Source: Actinomycetota bacterium (lineage in GTDB: Bacteria > Actinomycetota > Thermoleophilia > UBA2241). Taken from it: DNA of 15,161 nucleotides. The stretch's first letter is position 1. Every line of letters starts with the position of its first letter. This document shows positions 1-6,993 of the stretch, one piece after another. The stretch is from contig PMKX01000054.1 in assembly GCA_003158705.1 (NCBI GenBank), positions 4,456 to 19,616 of the forward strand. The letters run 5' to 3'. The translations under genes were made by a program, and so were the position numbers. The notes beneath the pieces were generated by a model, which saw only the letters and a program-made list of their open reading frames with translations, did not search any database and was not told where the DNA came from.

Positions 1-1235
1 ACGCCCTTCTCGAACTGCTCCAGGCGGCCCATGGTCTCGGGGAAGATGTCCTCGCTGACCTCGATCCAGACCTCGACCACGTCCAGGTGGCCGTGACGGT
101 CGACGACGATCTGGTAGTGCGGCTCCAGATGAGGCGTGGCCATGAGGACTTCCTCGATCTGGCTCGGGAAGACGTTGACGCCCCTGATGATGAGCATGTC
201 GTCGGTGCGGCCCACCGGCTTGGTCATGCGCGCGAAGGTGCGCCCACACTCGCAGGGTTCGTAGATGAGGCTGCACAGGTCGCGCGTGCGGTAGCGGATG
301 AGCGGTTGCGCCCGCCGACTGAGAGTCGTGAAAACGAGCTCCCCCACCGTGCCCTCGGGCACCGGCTTGAGCGTCTCACGATCGACGATCTCGGCCAAGT
401 AGTGGTCTTCGTTGACGTGCATGCCGGCCTTGCACAGGCACTCGAAGGCGACGCCTGGCCCGCCCATCTCCGAGAGCCCGTACATGTCGATGGCGTCGAT
501 GCCCAGGCCCTGCTCGATCTGGCGGCGCATCTCGTTGGTCCACGGCTCGGCGCCGTGGAAGCCGACGCGCACCGGCAGGTCATCGGGCTGCAGACCCCTG
601 TCGCGCGCCGCCTCGGCAAGGAAGAGAGCGTACGACGGCGTGCAAGCCAGCACCGTGGCCTGGAAGTCGCACATGAGCTTGATCTGCCGCTCGGTGACAC
701 CGCCGGAGATGGGCAGCACCGTGCAGCCGAGCAGCTCGGCGCCGTAGTGCAGGCCCATGCCGCCCGTGAACAGCCCGTAGCCGTAGGCGTTCTGCAGCAG
801 GTCGCCGGCGTGCACGCCACCGGCGGAGAGCGTGCGCGCGATGAGACCCGACCAGAGGTGGATGTCGTCGCGCGTGTAGCCGACCACGGTAGGATTGCCG
901 GTCGTGCCCGACGAGGCGTGCACGCGCACGACCTCCTCGCGCGGCACGGCGAACATGTCGAACGGGTAATTGTCGCGCAGATCGAGCTTGGTCGTGAACG
1001 GCAGGTCGCTCACCGCTCCCGGACAGTCGAGGTCGGCGGCAGACACCCCCGCCTCGTCGAGCGTCCGCTTGTAGAACGGCACGTTGTCGTGGGCGTGCTG
1101 CACCACCGCCTGCAAACGTCGGGTCTGCAGGTCGCGGAGCTCGGCGATGGAAAGGCACTCAGCCTTGGGTTCCCAGTACCAGCCGCCCAGACCGTCGGCG
1201 TCGCGCGGCACCGCCGCTGGGGACTTGTCACTCAT
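1..1235 (-). CDS. paaK: Phenylacetate-CoA ligase (AMP-forming), 3' end cut by window
   Basis: Activates phenylacetate or a related arylacetate with ATP and CoA to arylacetyl-CoA, AMP and PPi in the cytoplasm. The 411 visible residues match the PaaK branch of the adenylate-forming superfamily. The nucleotide-binding loop SSGTTGNPT is at residues 108-116, YGLSEMGGPG at 252-261, PLIRYRTRD at 311-319, and the hinge region GRTDDMLIIRGVNVFP at 342-357. The family is usually about 430-440 residues, so only a short C-terminal piece is missing. The ATG start overlaps the stop of the upstream ACT gene (ATGA), so translation is coupled. Being last in an operon behind indolepyruvate oxidoreductase suggests it acts on the aryl acids/aryl-CoAs of aromatic amino acid breakdown. 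Whether it runs towards CoA ester or in reverse is not shown by sequence. Confidence 0.93.
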   Translation of the reverse strand, partial: MSDKSPAAVPRDADGLGGWYWEPKAECLSIAELRDLQTRRLQAVVQHAHDNVPFYKRTLDEAGVSAADLDCPGAVSDLPFTTKLDLRDNYPFDMFAVPREEVVRVHASSGTTGNPTVVGYTRDDIHLWSGLIARTLSAGGVHAGDLLQNAYGYGLFTGGMGLHYGAELLGCTVLPISGGVTERQIKLMCDFQATVLACTPSYALFLAEAARDRGLQPDDLPVRVGFHGAEPWTNEMRRQIEQGLGIDAIDMYGLSEMGGPGVAFECLCKAGMHVNEDHYLAEIVDRETLKPVPEGTVGELVFTTLSRRAQPLIRYRTRDLCSLIYEPCECGRTFARMTKPVGRTDDMLIIRGVNVFPSQIEEVLMATPHLEPHYQIVVDRHGHLDVVEVWIEVSEDIFPETMGRLEQFEKG

Positions 1236-1645
1236 AGAGCACGCACCTCATCGTCGGAAAGGAGCCTGACCTTCTCGCCGAGCAGCGTCACGGCGCGATC
1301 GATGTCGCGCACGGCGAAGCAGATGTTCTGGAACGAGATGCTGTAGAGGTAGTCCACCGAGATGTCCTGCGCGGCCAGCTCGTCGAGCACCCGCGCCAGG
1401 CCGCCCGGCTCGTCCGGCACGCTCACACAGATGACCTGCGAAAGGTGCGTCGTGAAGCCGGCGCCCTGCAGGAGCTCGCGGGCTCGCTCCGGGTCGGCGA
1501 CGATGAGGCGCACGATGCCGTACTCGGCCGCCTCCGTGGTCGAGAAGCCGCGGATGTTGATGCCGTTGCGGCCCAACAAATCGGTGACCTCGGCCAGACG
1601 GCCGCTGCGGTTCTCGAGAAACACGGTGAGCTGCGTCACTTTCAC
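1232..1645 (-). CDS. Tandem ACT-domain amino acid-binding protein
   Basis: A 137-residue protein made almost wholly of two ACT domains, roughly residues 5-65 and 70-130. The first carries the typical ENRSGRLAEVTDLL start and the second PDEPGGLARVLDEL, the ligand-loop pattern of ACT folds. ACT domains bind amino acids and usually serve as allosteric sensors; no catalytic domain is attached. The start is GTG (1643-1645), preceded by a clear GGAGGT with 6 nt spacing, and it overlaps the iorB stop by 4 nt. The stop overlaps the paaK start by 4 nt. Stand-alone tandem ACT proteins sit beside ior and paaK genes in many anaerobic bacteria and archaea, so a role in sensing an aromatic or branched amino acid is a reasonable inference. 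The ligand and the protein it controls cannot be read here. Confidence 0.9.
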   Translation of the reverse strand: MKVTQLTVFLENRSGRLAEVTDLLGRNGINIRGFSTTEAAEYGIVRLIVADPERARELLQGAGFTTHLSQVICVSVPDEPGGLARVLDELAAQDISVDYLYSISFQNICFAVRDIDRAVTLLGEKVRLLSDDEVRAL

Positions 1646-2235
1646 AGTGTGACCTCCTCGTTGAGGTGCGCCTCGCGCCCGAGAGCGAAGGCACGCTGAT
1701 TGACATCGAGGATCTTGGCCGGGATGGCGGCCGCGAGGCCTTGCTGCCAGGCCGCCTCGTTGAACGGCAGCTTGGCGCTGGCCGCGCCAAGCAGGGCGAC
1801 GTTGGCGGCACGCACCGTGCCCGCCTGACGAGCGACCGCTTCCGCATCCACAAGAAGAAGGGTGACGGAGCGCGCGGCAGCGGCGGCCTCGATGTCTTGC
1901 GGATACTGGGTCTCGCCGCGCAACACGCTGCCCGGAGAGATGATGGTGCGGGCGCAGATCAACGCCCCTTGCGGCGCTAGCAGGGGCAGCGCTCGCCGGC
2001 CCTCGAGCAGTTCGGTGGCGATGACGACGTCGGCGTGACGCGCCAAAGGCGACCAGACCAGCTTGCCGAAGCGGACCGTGGAGAGCACGCTGCCGCCGCG
2101 TTGCGCCATGCCCTTCACCTCGCTGGCTTTGACGTCGTAGCCTTGGGCCATGGCAGTCTGCGCCAGGATGTTGGCCGCCAGCAGCACTCCTTGGCCGCCC
2201 ACGCCGACGAACGACACGGTGGTGGTGCCGTTCAC
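1642..2235 (-). CDS. iorB: Indolepyruvate:ferredoxin oxidoreductase, beta subunit
   Basis: The small subunit of the oxygen-sensitive IOR complex, which converts indolepyruvate and other arylpyruvates plus CoA to aryl-acetyl-CoA and CO2 while reducing ferredoxin. The 197 residues are one pyruvate:ferredoxin oxidoreductase gamma-type domain. The glycine-rich GVGGQGVLLA lies at about residues 11-20, followed by SEVKGMAQRGG near 38-48, both diagnostic for this domain. I chose GTG at 2233-2235 because it forms a GTGA overlap with the iorA stop and places the glycine-rich loop at the usual distance from the N-terminus. The protein forms an alpha2-beta2 enzyme with IorA just upstream. It is a distant paralogue of the gamma subunit at 12597-13196. 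Confidence 0.93.
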   Translation of the reverse strand: MNGTTTVSFVGVGGQGVLLAANILAQTAMAQGYDVKASEVKGMAQRGGSVLSTVRFGKLVWSPLARHADVVIATELLEGRRALPLLAPQGALICARTIISPGSVLRGETQYPQDIEAAAAARSVTLLLVDAEAVARQAGTVRAANVALLGAASAKLPFNEAAWQQGLAAAIPAKILDVNQRAFALGREAHLNEEVTL

Positions 2236-4028
2236 GGCGTGCCCGCCGGCTCGCCGGCCACACTCAGAGCGCCGCGCTTGCATACGGCCGCACACACGCC
2301 ACAGCCGTGGCAGGCGGCGCTGACCTCCACCGCCGTCTCGCCGGGAGCCAAGGCCGGACAGCCGATGTCCAGGCACAAGCCGCACAGATTGCAGCGCTCC
2401 TCGTCGACGGTGAGCTGCTGCTCGCCGGGAGCCATCAAGGCACACGGCGCGAAGGCGACGATCACGCCCAGCCCCTGTGCGCCGAGCTCGCGCTTGAGAG
2501 CGCTCTCGAAGGCCTCGGTGTCGAGAGCATCCACGGTCTCGCAGCGCACGCCGATGCCTTGGCATAGGCGCTCGATGTCCAGCGCCGGGCCGGCGCTGCG
2601 GTCGAGATGCACGCCGGTGCCGGGGTGACCTTGATGGCCCGTCATCGCCGTGGTGCGGTTGTCGAGCACCAGCACGATGCCGTCGGTCTCGTTGTAGCGG
2701 GCGTCGATGAGCGGCGTGACGCCGGAGTGAAAGAACGTAGAGTCGCCAAGTACGGCAGCGACCGCGCGGCGACCCAGCACCTTGTTCATGCCGGCCATCA
2801 TGCCGATGCTGGCGCCCATGCACAGGCAGCTGTCCAACGAATCCAATGGGGACAGGGCGCCCAGCGTGTAGCAGCCGATGTCGCCCAGCGGACTGACCTT
2901 GTGCTTGCGCAGCATGGCGAACACGGCGCGGTGCGGACAGCCCGCACAGAGCACCGGCGGCCGCACAGGCAGCTGCGGTTCGGCGGGCACCGGCGCGCTG
3001 ATGCGCGCCGCCGGCGGCATGACCGGTCGGCGGCGGCGCGGCGGCCGCCGCGTGAGATAGGGCTCGAGCGCGGCAAAGACGATCTCCTGGTCGAGCTCGC
3101 CGTCGGCCGGGATGGCCTCCTTGCCGACCACCGGCAGACCCAGCGCCCGCACCTGGTCTTCGATGAACGGGTCGAGCTCCTCGACCACCGCCACACGTGA
3201 CACGGAGCGATAGAGCTTGGCGACCTTCTCGACCGGCAAGGGGTGCGACATGCCCAGCTTGAGGAACCATGCCTTGGGAAAAGCCTCGCGAGCGTACGTG
3301 TAGGCGGCACCAGAAGAGATGATGCCGAGGTCGGCCGTGCCTGCCTCCAGCACGTTGAGCGGCGTGCGCTCGGCACGCTCGCGCAGCTTGGCTAGCCGCT
3401 CCAGCACCAGCCGATTCCTTTGGCGCGCGAACTGCGGCATCATGACGAACTTGTCGATGGAGCGTTCGTAGCTGCGCGGCGCAAACGCCACCGGAGCGCG
3501 CGCCACCACGCGGCTGCGCCCGTGCGAGACCCGCGTGGTCGAGCGCAGCAGCACCGGCACGTCGAACTCCTCTGCCAGGGCGCAGGCCTCGGCCACGAAC
3601 TCGTAGGCCTCCTGGCTGTCGGCGGGCTCCAGCATCGGCACTTTGGCGAACTTGGCGAAGTTGCGGTTGTCCTGCTCGTTCTGAGAGGAGTGCATGCCGG
3701 GGTCGTCCGCCGAGACGATCACCAGGGCAGCGTTGACGCCGGTCAACGACAGGGTCATGAACGGATCGGCGGCCACGTTGAGGCCGACGTGCTTCATGGT
3801 GACTAGACTGCGAGCGCCGGCCAGCGAGGCACCGATCGCCGTCTCCAAGGCGACCTTCTCGTTGATGCACCACTCGGCCTGCACGCGCCCGTCGCGGTCG
3901 GCTGTGGCGCTGAGTACCTCGAGGATCTCAGTGGAGGGAGTGCCCGGGTAGCCACAGGCGAAAGTGACCCCGGCGCGCAAAGCACCGCGGGCAATGGCCT
4001 CATTCCCGGAAAGAAACAGAGAGTCCAC
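2232..4028 (-). CDS. iorA: Indolepyruvate:ferredoxin oxidoreductase, alpha subunit
   Basis: Catalytic, thiamine diphosphate- and iron-sulfur-containing subunit of IOR; oxidatively decarboxylates arylpyruvates made by transamination of Trp, Phe and Tyr. With the start used here it has 598 residues, normal for the family. The order is an N-terminal pyrimidine-binding domain with GYPGTPSTEI (about 26-35), a middle domain, CAGCPHR (about 361-367), and the TPP/metal site GDSTFFHSG (about 428-436) with LDNRTTAMTGHQ. Last is a C-terminal ferredoxin-like tail with two clusters: Cx2Cx2Cx4CP near 546-558 and Cx2Cx2Cx3C near 573-583. An upstream in-frame GTG at 4035-4037 would add three residues, but it abuts a TATACT box. 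The GTG at 4026-4028 lies 9 nt past that box and suits a leaderless or nearly leaderless message. First gene of the iorA-iorB-ACT-paaK operon. Confidence 0.93.
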   Translation of the reverse strand: MDSLFLSGNEAIARGALRAGVTFACGYPGTPSTEILEVLSATADRDGRVQAEWCINEKVALETAIGASLAGARSLVTMKHVGLNVAADPFMTLSLTGVNAALVIVSADDPGMHSSQNEQDNRNFAKFAKVPMLEPADSQEAYEFVAEACALAEEFDVPVLLRSTTRVSHGRSRVVARAPVAFAPRSYERSIDKFVMMPQFARQRNRLVLERLAKLRERAERTPLNVLEAGTADLGIISSGAAYTYAREAFPKAWFLKLGMSHPLPVEKVAKLYRSVSRVAVVEELDPFIEDQVRALGLPVVGKEAIPADGELDQEIVFAALEPYLTRRPPRRRRPVMPPAARISAPVPAEPQLPVRPPVLCAGCPHRAVFAMLRKHKVSPLGDIGCYTLGALSPLDSLDSCLCMGASIGMMAGMNKVLGRRAVAAVLGDSTFFHSGVTPLIDARYNETDGIVLVLDNRTTAMTGHQGHPGTGVHLDRSAGPALDIERLCQGIGVRCETVDALDTEAFESALKRELGAQGLGVIVAFAPCALMAPGEQQLTVDEERCNLCGLCLDIGCPALAPGETAVEVSAACHGCGVCAAVCKRGALSVAGEPAGTP

Positions 4029-4037
4029 GGAGCACAC

Positions 4038-4043
4038 AGTATA
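4038..4043 (-). promoter_or_regulatory. Candidate -10 box (TATACT) for the ior operon
   Basis: On the minus strand TATACT ends 9 nt before the GTG chosen for iorA. A transcript starting 6-9 nt after the box would have almost no 5' leader, and no Shine-Dalgarno sequence is present, which agrees. No good -35 hexamer is visible at 16-18 nt. Confidence 0.5.
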
Positions 4044-4213
4044 GCCGAATCTCGGCGCCTAAGCCGCACGTGGCCGCACGCCGTCGGCGGTGGCGCGCTC
4101 CATATGCCCCGCCAGGCTCACCGGTCGGCAGGAGACGAAGCCGGGAGCGCGAATACTCGAACCATGGTGCGCGAAGCGCAACGCCGTTGCGTCCTCCGGG
4201 AGACGCAGCGCGG
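4044..4213. other. Divergent spacer between iorA and the GGDEF-like gene
   Basis: About 170 nt separating divergent genes. Its left edge holds the iorA -10 box. On the plus strand it could be translated in frame with the next gene from a GTG at 4070, giving an arginine-rich, low-complexity peptide of 48 residues. There is a small perfect hairpin GCAAC-GCC-GTTGC near 4177-4189. I see no convincing plus-strand -10 box and cannot identify a known riboswitch. Confidence 0.4.
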
Positions 4214-5197
4214 GTGAGCAGAGCGCCTCGCAGCAGTCGCCCACCCGAGCTCCTGCGAGGCCGCTTCCGGACCCTCTTTTTCGCCGCTCTGGCGGCCCTC
4301 TGTGTACTCACGCAGCAGCGCGCGGCGCTGGCACCGGCGTTGCTCGGGTTGGTGCTTGGCATCTGCTCCGTCAAGTTGGCACGCCGACGCGGGCACACGC
4401 TCGCCCACACCCTCGTCGTCCTCGACTGGCTCCTCCTCGGTGTTGTGGTGGTCCTGAGTGGCGGCGCCCATAGCTGGCTGTTGCTGACTGTGCCGCCCTT
4501 GGTGGTGGTCCACCTCTGCGCGTCGCCGCGGGCCGACTGGCCATTCCTGTTGGCGCCGGCGTTGCTGCTGGTCATTGTCGTAGCAATCGCCGACCCGACG
4601 CTGGGCGGCAACAAGGCCACTGGTCTCGCGCGACTCTTCGTGCTGGTCGCGGCCGGCGGCATCATCGCCCACGAGCTGCATCGGCCTCGTCAGCGGCAGC
4701 GAGTGGTCAGCGTCGACGGCACGACCGGCTTCTACACGGCCGAGCGCCTGCGCTCGCTGCTGGCAGACGCGATGCGCGAGGCCACGGCTCAGCACGCCCC
4801 GCTGAGCGTCGTCTGCCTGCGCCTCGACCACTTCCGCGACAGTCAGGACTTCCTCGGCGCACAAGGGAGCGAGCTGCTGGTGCGTGGCGTCGCCCGCCGT
4901 CTCAAGCGCCGGCTGGGCGCCGACGACACGGCCTTTCGCGTGGGCGCCGACACGTTCATCCTCACGCTGCCCGGCATGACCCTGCCGGAGGCGCGCCGGG
5001 TAGCGGCCGAGCTGTGCCACGACGTGGCCGCCGAGCTTATCGAGCGCCGGCGTCAGACTCTGAGCGTCGGTGCTTCCTCGTTCCCCACCGTGCGCGGCCT
5101 GGACGCGCTGCTGCACGAGGCCTACGCCGGCACACTCTCTGCACCGCCCGAGACCGCACCGGCGTCGGCGACGCTCCCGCTGGCCGCCGCCAACTGA
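4214..5197 (+). CDS. Six-helix membrane protein with degenerate GGDEF domain
   Basis: From the GTG at 4214 the protein has 327 residues. Six hydrophobic segments lie at about residues 19-35, 39-56, 63-83, 87-103, 109-127 and 136-154. A cytoplasmic domain of the GGDEF (diguanylate cyclase) fold follows. It starts with DGTTGFYTAERL (about 168-180), the counterpart of DxLTGLxNR, continues with a LRLDHFRDSQDF stretch, and has RVGADTF at about 242-248 where active cyclases have RxGGDEF. Both the second Gly and the catalytic Glu are replaced, so c-di-GMP synthesis is unlikely; the domain may bind nucleotide or only dimerise. The start is uncertain. A GTG at 4070 would give 375 residues with an Arg-rich head, while 4214 has a GGGAG about 10 nt upstream and puts helix 1 near the N-terminus. 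It is monocistronic and followed by a strong hairpin. Confidence 0.8.
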   Translation: MSRAPRSSRPPELLRGRFRTLFFAALAALCVLTQQRAALAPALLGLVLGICSVKLARRRGHTLAHTLVVLDWLLLGVVVVLSGGAHSWLLLTVPPLVVVHLCASPRADWPFLLAPALLLVIVVAIADPTLGGNKATGLARLFVLVAAGGIIAHELHRPRQRQRVVSVDGTTGFYTAERLRSLLADAMREATAQHAPLSVVCLRLDHFRDSQDFLGAQGSELLVRGVARRLKRRLGADDTAFRVGADTFILTLPGMTLPEARRVAAELCHDVAAELIERRRQTLSVGASSFPTVRGLDALLHEAYAGTLSAPPETAPASATLPLAAAN

Positions 5198-5208
5198 CGT
5201 CTCGTTCG

Positions 5209-5256
5209 CCGGTGCGGCGGCCGCCAGCGGGGCCCCGGCAGCGGCCGCCACACCGG
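5209..5256 (+). terminator. Large GC hairpin after the GGDEF-like gene
   Basis: Arms 5209-5224 and 5241-5256 pair over 16 bp with one mismatch, around a 16-nt loop that contains the palindrome CGGGGCCCCG. It begins 12 nt after the stop codon. There is no following T tract, so if it terminates transcription it is a U-less type. It lies just before the next promoter, which supports a gene-boundary role. Confidence 0.55.
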
Positions 5257-5258
5257 AC

Positions 5259-5288
5259 TTGCATTGTCACAGCCGCGGCCCCTAACAT
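5259..5288 (+). promoter_or_regulatory. Candidate sigma70-type promoter for leader ORF and UDG-like gene
   Basis: TTGCAT at 5259-5264 and TAACAT at 5283-5288 are separated by 18 nt. This is the best -35/-10 pair in the window. The predicted transcription start falls at about 5295-5296, exactly at a GTG codon that opens a 41-codon frame. Confidence 0.5.
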
Positions 5289-5295
5289 GGGGGGT

Positions 5296-5421
5296 GTGAA
5301 GGCCGACAACGCCCGCAGCCAGGTCGCTCAGCATCGTCAGCGGCCGCGTGTGCGGGCGTTTCTGCATCCTCATCTCTCTTCCTGCCGAGCTGCTCGCTCG
5401 ACCGATCGACCGGGAAAGTAG
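5296..5421 (+). CDS. Possible leaderless 41-residue leader ORF
   Basis: A GTG at 5296-5298, 7 nt beyond the -10 box, opens a 41-codon frame that ends in TAG at 5419-5421, directly abutting the GTG at 5422 and 9 nt before the ATG of the UDG-like gene. The peptide is basic, with about nine arginines, three histidines and one cysteine, and has no membrane segment or recognisable domain. The placement suggests a short upstream ORF whose translation could influence the downstream gene. It might equally be an untranslated 5' leader that happens to be open in GC-rich DNA. I do not recognise the peptide as a known attenuator leader. Confidence 0.35.
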   Translation: MKADNARSQVAQHRQRPRVRAFLHPHLSSCRAARSTDRPGK

Positions 5422-5430
5422 GTGCCGAGA

Positions 5431-6027
5431 ATGGAAGACGCAGACGCGAAGCTTCATCAGTTGGCGCGGAGCGAAAAGCAGTGCATCAAGTGCGAGGAAC
5501 TCGCTGCCTGCAGGCTCCGCGCCGTGGCCGGCGCCGGGCATCCCCATGCGTCCGTCATGTTCGTCTCACTCTGCCCGTCGTCCGAAGACGAGACCGAGGA
5601 CCTGCCCGCCGGGAGCTCCGTCATGCGCGAGCTCACCGAGTTCATCCCCTCGCTGGGCAACGGCTCCCGCGACAAGGCGTTCTGCACGACCCTGCTCAAG
5701 TGCGTGCCGCGCAGCGGCCGCGAGGTGCGCGACCCGAGGCCGGAGGAACAGGAGAACTGCTTCGCCTTCCTCTCCAAGGAGATCTCCATCACGACGCCGC
5801 ACTACATCGTCGCGGTCGGCGAGCAGACGACGCGCTTCCTTCTCAAGAAGCTCTTCCGCGACCTGCCCTACAGCCCCGACGACGCGCTCGAGCTGCGCGT
5901 CTTTGACAGCCCGGGCATGCGCGTCGTGCCCATCGCCACGCCGGCCGAGCTTCGGGCGCGCGACGCCAAGACGCGCAAGACCTACACCGAGCGCCTGCAC
6001 CAGCTCGCGGCGCTGATGGGCCTCTAG
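5431..6027 (+). CDS. Divergent family-4 uracil-DNA glycosylase-fold protein
   Basis: A protein of 198 residues resembling family 4 uracil-DNA glycosylases, iron-sulfur enzymes that excise uracil from DNA. The four cluster cysteines are recognisable: C18 and C21 (CIKC), C91 in LLKC and C110 in ENC. So is the PRPEEQENCFAFL stretch followed by PHYIVAVGEQTTRFLL, typical of the family core. The active-site motifs differ. Where the family has GEAPGxxED the protein has SLCPSSED (about 46-53), and the HPS/HPA histidine near the C-terminus is replaced in IATPAEL (Thr170). Glycosylase activity on uracil is therefore doubtful; it may act on another lesion or only bind DNA. ATG at 5431 has AGGTG 6 nt upstream. 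The alternative GTG at 5422 adds three residues and abuts the leader ORF stop. Confidence 0.8.
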   Translation: MEDADAKLHQLARSEKQCIKCEELAACRLRAVAGAGHPHASVMFVSLCPSSEDETEDLPAGSSVMRELTEFIPSLGNGSRDKAFCTTLLKCVPRSGREVRDPRPEEQENCFAFLSKEISITTPHYIVAVGEQTTRFLLKKLFRDLPYSPDDALELRVFDSPGMRVVPIATPAELRARDAKTRKTYTERLHQLAALMGL

Positions 6028-6053
6028 CAGACAGACCACAGAGAGAGCCGCCT

Positions 6054-6069
6054 GGCCACGGTCGTGGCC
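6054..6069. terminator. Short inverted repeat between convergent genes
   Basis: GGCCACG and CGTGGCC form a perfect 7-bp inverted repeat with 2 nt between the arms (effectively 6 bp with a 4-nt or larger loop). It is 27 nt after the UDG-like stop and beyond the lipid kinase stop on the other strand, so it could end both transcripts. No T tract is present. Confidence 0.4.
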
Positions 6070-6075
6070 CTGCGT

Positions 6076-6099
6076 GCCCGCGCCGGGCGACGCGCGGGC
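6076..6099 (-). terminator. Hairpin just past the lipid kinase stop
   Basis: GCCCGCG at 6076-6082 pairs perfectly with CGCGGGC at 6093-6099 around a 10-nt loop. On the minus strand it starts immediately after the TGA at 6100-6102. It is a likely U-less terminator of the rhomboid-hisJ-lipid kinase transcript. Confidence 0.45.
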
Positions 6100-6993
6100 T
6101 CAGGGAATGACTATGCGCAGGGCGCGCGGAACCACGCGGCAGTCGAGCGGCAGCCGCCCGGCCACTTCGCCATCGGTCTGCACGAGTACCTCGTCCTCCC
6201 CCTCCACCACCGAGACATGTGCGGCCTCGGTGCGGAAGTACTCCACCTTGGGATGACTGGTGTGTGAGTTCATCAAGGCGGCCAGCCAATACCAGGCCGT
6301 GCTCAGGAATGACTTGTCGGTGAGCACGCAGACGTCGAGCAGGCCGTCGCGCATGTCGGCCAGCGGCGTGATGCCGACGATGCCGCCGTAGTTGGAGGCG
6401 TTGCCGAACACGGCGAAGTACCCTTCGACGATCTTCTCGGCCGTCTCGATGCGCAGCAGGGGTTCTTCGCGGGTCAAGTACGTCGCCACCCCTTGGACGA
6501 TGAAGGCCGCCTCGTGCAGCGTGCGCTTGAGCACGGGGTTCATGGAGGCGACCACGGCCGCGTCCATGCCGATCCCAGCCATGAGGGCGAAGTAGCGGTC
6601 GCCCGCCTTGCCGAGGTCGACCCACGAGACGTCGCCCTCAGCCAGCAGGCGGCAGGCGTCCGGTGGCTCGAGCGGGATGCCCAGCTCCAGGGCGAGCACG
6701 TTGACCGTGCCTGTGGGGATGATGGCCAAGGGCACGTCGGTCTCGGCCACGCCGTTGATCGCCTCGTTCACGGTGCCGTCGCCGCCGATGCAGCACACGA
6801 GGTCGAAACCCTGTGTCACGGCTCGGCGCGCCAGGTAGGTGGCGTGCCCGGGACCTTCGGTCGCGAACTCCTCCACGGTCATGCCGAAGCCGCGCAAGGA
6901 CTCCACGATCAGCGGCACGTCCTTGCGGAAGTGGCCGCCGCCGGATGTCGGGTTGTAGACAGCCGCCACGCGGCGCACGTCGGCATTCTTCAC
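6100..6993 (-). CDS. Diacylglycerol/lipid kinase family protein (YegS/BmrU type)
   Basis: A soluble or membrane-associated kinase of the DAGK catalytic superfamily that phosphorylates a lipid such as diacylglycerol with ATP. The 297 residues include YNPTSGGG near 13-20, the nucleotide-binding GGDGTVNE at 70-77, and IPTGTVNVLALELGIP at 92-107, all in the usual family order and spacing. The C-terminal beta-sandwich half contains FGNASNYGG and the closing QTDGEV typical of this family. The length is normal. I chose GTG at 6991-6993 because it overlaps the stop of the upstream PHP gene by 4 nt and places the first motif correctly; longer upstream frames only read through the neighbour. The substrate cannot be told from sequence; diacylglycerol recycling or another lipid are both possible. 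Confidence 0.88.
   Translation of the reverse strand: MKNADVRRVAAVYNPTSGGGHFRKDVPLIVESLRGFGMTVEEFATEGPGHATYLARRAVTQGFDLVCCIGGDGTVNEAINGVAETDVPLAIIPTGTVNVLALELGIPLEPPDACRLLAEGDVSWVDLGKAGDRYFALMAGIGMDAAVVASMNPVLKRTLHEAAFIVQGVATYLTREEPLLRIETAEKIVEGYFAVFGNASNYGGIVGITPLADMRDGLLDVCVLTDKSFLSTAWYWLAALMNSHTSHPKVEYFRTEAAHVSVVEGEDEVLVQTDGEVAGRLPLDCRVVPRALRIVIP

Noticed and set aside
87..1346. Long plus-strand open frame opposite paaK
   Set aside because: Antisense to a protein with strong, continuous PaaK motifs; its translation is low-complexity and typical of GC-rich antisense frames.
4130..4180. tRNA-like T-arm (GGTTCGAGTATT on the minus strand)
   Set aside because: No acceptor, D-arm or anticodon stem can be formed around it.
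4110..4213. Possible c-di-GMP (GEMM-type) riboswitch before the GGDEF-like gene
   Set aside because: GACGAAGCC is loosely reminiscent of the GEMM core, but the tetraloop-receptor pairing and the second conserved helix cannot be drawn, so there is no support.
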